Below, piece after piece: positions 63,567 through 64,000 of a stretch of 64,000 nucleotides of DNA. Numbering within the stretch: the first letter of the stretch is position 1; each line of letters begins with the position of its first letter. Source of the stretch: an uncultured Lachnobacterium sp. (GTDB taxonomy: Bacteria > Bacillota > Clostridia > Lachnospirales > Lachnospiraceae); contig UQRC01000012.1 of the NCBI GenBank assembly GCA_900543445.1, positions 1 through 64,000 of the forward strand. The letters run 5' to 3'. Below the pieces are notes generated by a model. It did no database searches. It saw only the letters and a list, made by a program, of their open reading frames with translations, and was not told the origin of the DNA. Position numbers and translations under genes: made by a program.

Positions 63567-63851
63567 GTGGAGAAGGTTATAACACTTGAGGAAGCATTAA
63601 AAAGAATTGAAGAATTAGAAAATGAAAACGCCGAGTTACGCGAAGAACTGGAATATTATAAAAATCGTAAATTAAGTGGAAGGCAGAAGCACAATGCAAA
63701 ATGGATGGCAATCTACAATGATTTTGTTGATTGCTATGAGAACGGCATGACTATGATAGAGATTGCAAAACGAAATAATGTTAGCGAGAGGACGATTTAT
63801 AGGTATAAAGCGTATTATGACAAGATGAGGAAAGTGGAAGTTGATGAGTAG
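63567..63851 (+). CDS. Coiled-coil HTH protein
   Basis: A 94-residue protein. The N-terminal 35 residues are a Glu/Leu-rich coiled coil (EEALKRIEELENENAELREE) and the C-terminal half is a resolvase-like HTH (MTMIEIAKRNNVSERTIYRY). It probably binds DNA as a dimer, as accessory regulators of mobile elements do. The start is GTG at 63567, with GGAGG eleven bases upstream; a nearby ATG is in another frame and closes at once. Confidence 0.7.
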   Translation: MEKVITLEEALKRIEELENENAELREELEYYKNRKLSGRQKHNAKWMAIYNDFVDCYENGMTMIEIAKRNNVSERTIYRYKAYYDKMRKVEVDE

Positions 63852-63889
63852 ATCATTTTCATTGCATAAAATGGTTGTATGGATTTTGT

Positions 63890-63906
63890 GGTCACAAATT
63901 GTGACC
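63890..63906. promoter_or_regulatory. 17-bp palindrome before last gene
   Basis: GGTCACAAATTGTGACC is a perfect palindrome 22 bases before the next ATG, likely an operator for a dimeric repressor of the same mobile element. Confidence 0.55.
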
Positions 63907-63928
63907 GCAAGACAAGGAAGGAAATCTT

Positions 63929-64000
63929 ATGGCAGAAGAGAAGAAAGAAGAGATTGCAGTAATTGAAATTACAGAAGAGTATATGAAAGAAAGAATTTAT
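63929..64000 (+). CDS. 3'-truncated hypothetical protein
   Basis: An ATG at 63929 with AAGGAAGG upstream opens a frame that runs off the window after 24 codons. The visible part is rich in Glu and Lys (MAEEKKEEIAVIEITEEYM). No family can be given. Confidence 0.5.
   Translation, partial: MAEEKKEEIAVIEITEEYMKERIY

Overview
The window looks like a chromosome segment from a Gram-positive anaerobe of the family Lachnospiraceae (Roseburia/Agathobacter-like). This rests on gene content: anaerobic ribonucleotide reductase NrdD/NrdG, a class-II type GalT next to GalK, a SleC-like spore cortex-lytic protein, FliB, DUF1836, DUF6320 and DUF6033-like proteins, and a class B sortase with cohesin/dockerin-type surface proteins. 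No rRNA, tRNA or CRISPR array was seen. Species cannot be fixed from the sequence alone.

Layout. (1) 1-2950 is AT-rich accessory DNA: a 5'-cut gene, two small-operon genes of unknown role (one DUF6033-like), an HTH remnant and a DUF6061-like gene, ending in an imperfect inverted repeat. (2) 3.0-25.8 kb is mostly core: flavin reductase, SleC-like protein, truA-recJ, a soluble chemoreceptor-like protein, PAP2 phosphatase, L,D-transpeptidase, galK-galT, MATE pump, hisC, a conserved unknown trio (condensation-fold acyltransferase, DUF6320, alpha/beta hydrolase), O-acetylhomoserine sulfhydrylase, and a heterodimeric ABC exporter divergent from a MarR regulator. (3) 25.9-32.0 kb is nrdD ... nrdG, with a sortase/cohesin/dockerin surface module inserted between them. 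(4) 32.0-53.8 kb is again core: FliB, aldolase-like protein, MraY-like transferase, an HD-GYP/hybrid kinase pair, Hsp33, NadE, AsnA, CAAX protease, a TrpR-like regulator, DUF1836, PcrA and RlmD, with several intergenic repeat elements. (5) 54.1-62.2 kb is a codirectional six-gene, AT-richer island: XRE regulator, two TcmP proteins, a three-Cys radical-SAM-like protein, a type III-like DNA methyltransferase and a matching helicase/restriction subunit. (6) 62.4-64.0 kb looks like the regulatory edge of another mobile element: an XRE repressor, several dyad operators, a coiled-coil HTH protein and a 3'-cut gene.

The best candidate for a little-described system is the 54.1-62.2 kb island, where a mod/res pair is joined to two methyltransferase-like TcmP proteins and a radical-SAM-like partner with an unusual CX3CX3C motif. 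Second is the nrdD-[cohesin/dockerin, sortase B, TPKTG-anchored cohesin]-nrdG arrangement, in which nrdG is translationally coupled to a wall-anchored surface protein. Other signals worth attention are a 346-bp quasi-palindrome (51660-52005), a 62-bp two-hairpin repeat present twice in inverted orientation (47431-47492 and 48743-48804), and two near-consensus NrdR boxes before nrdD.
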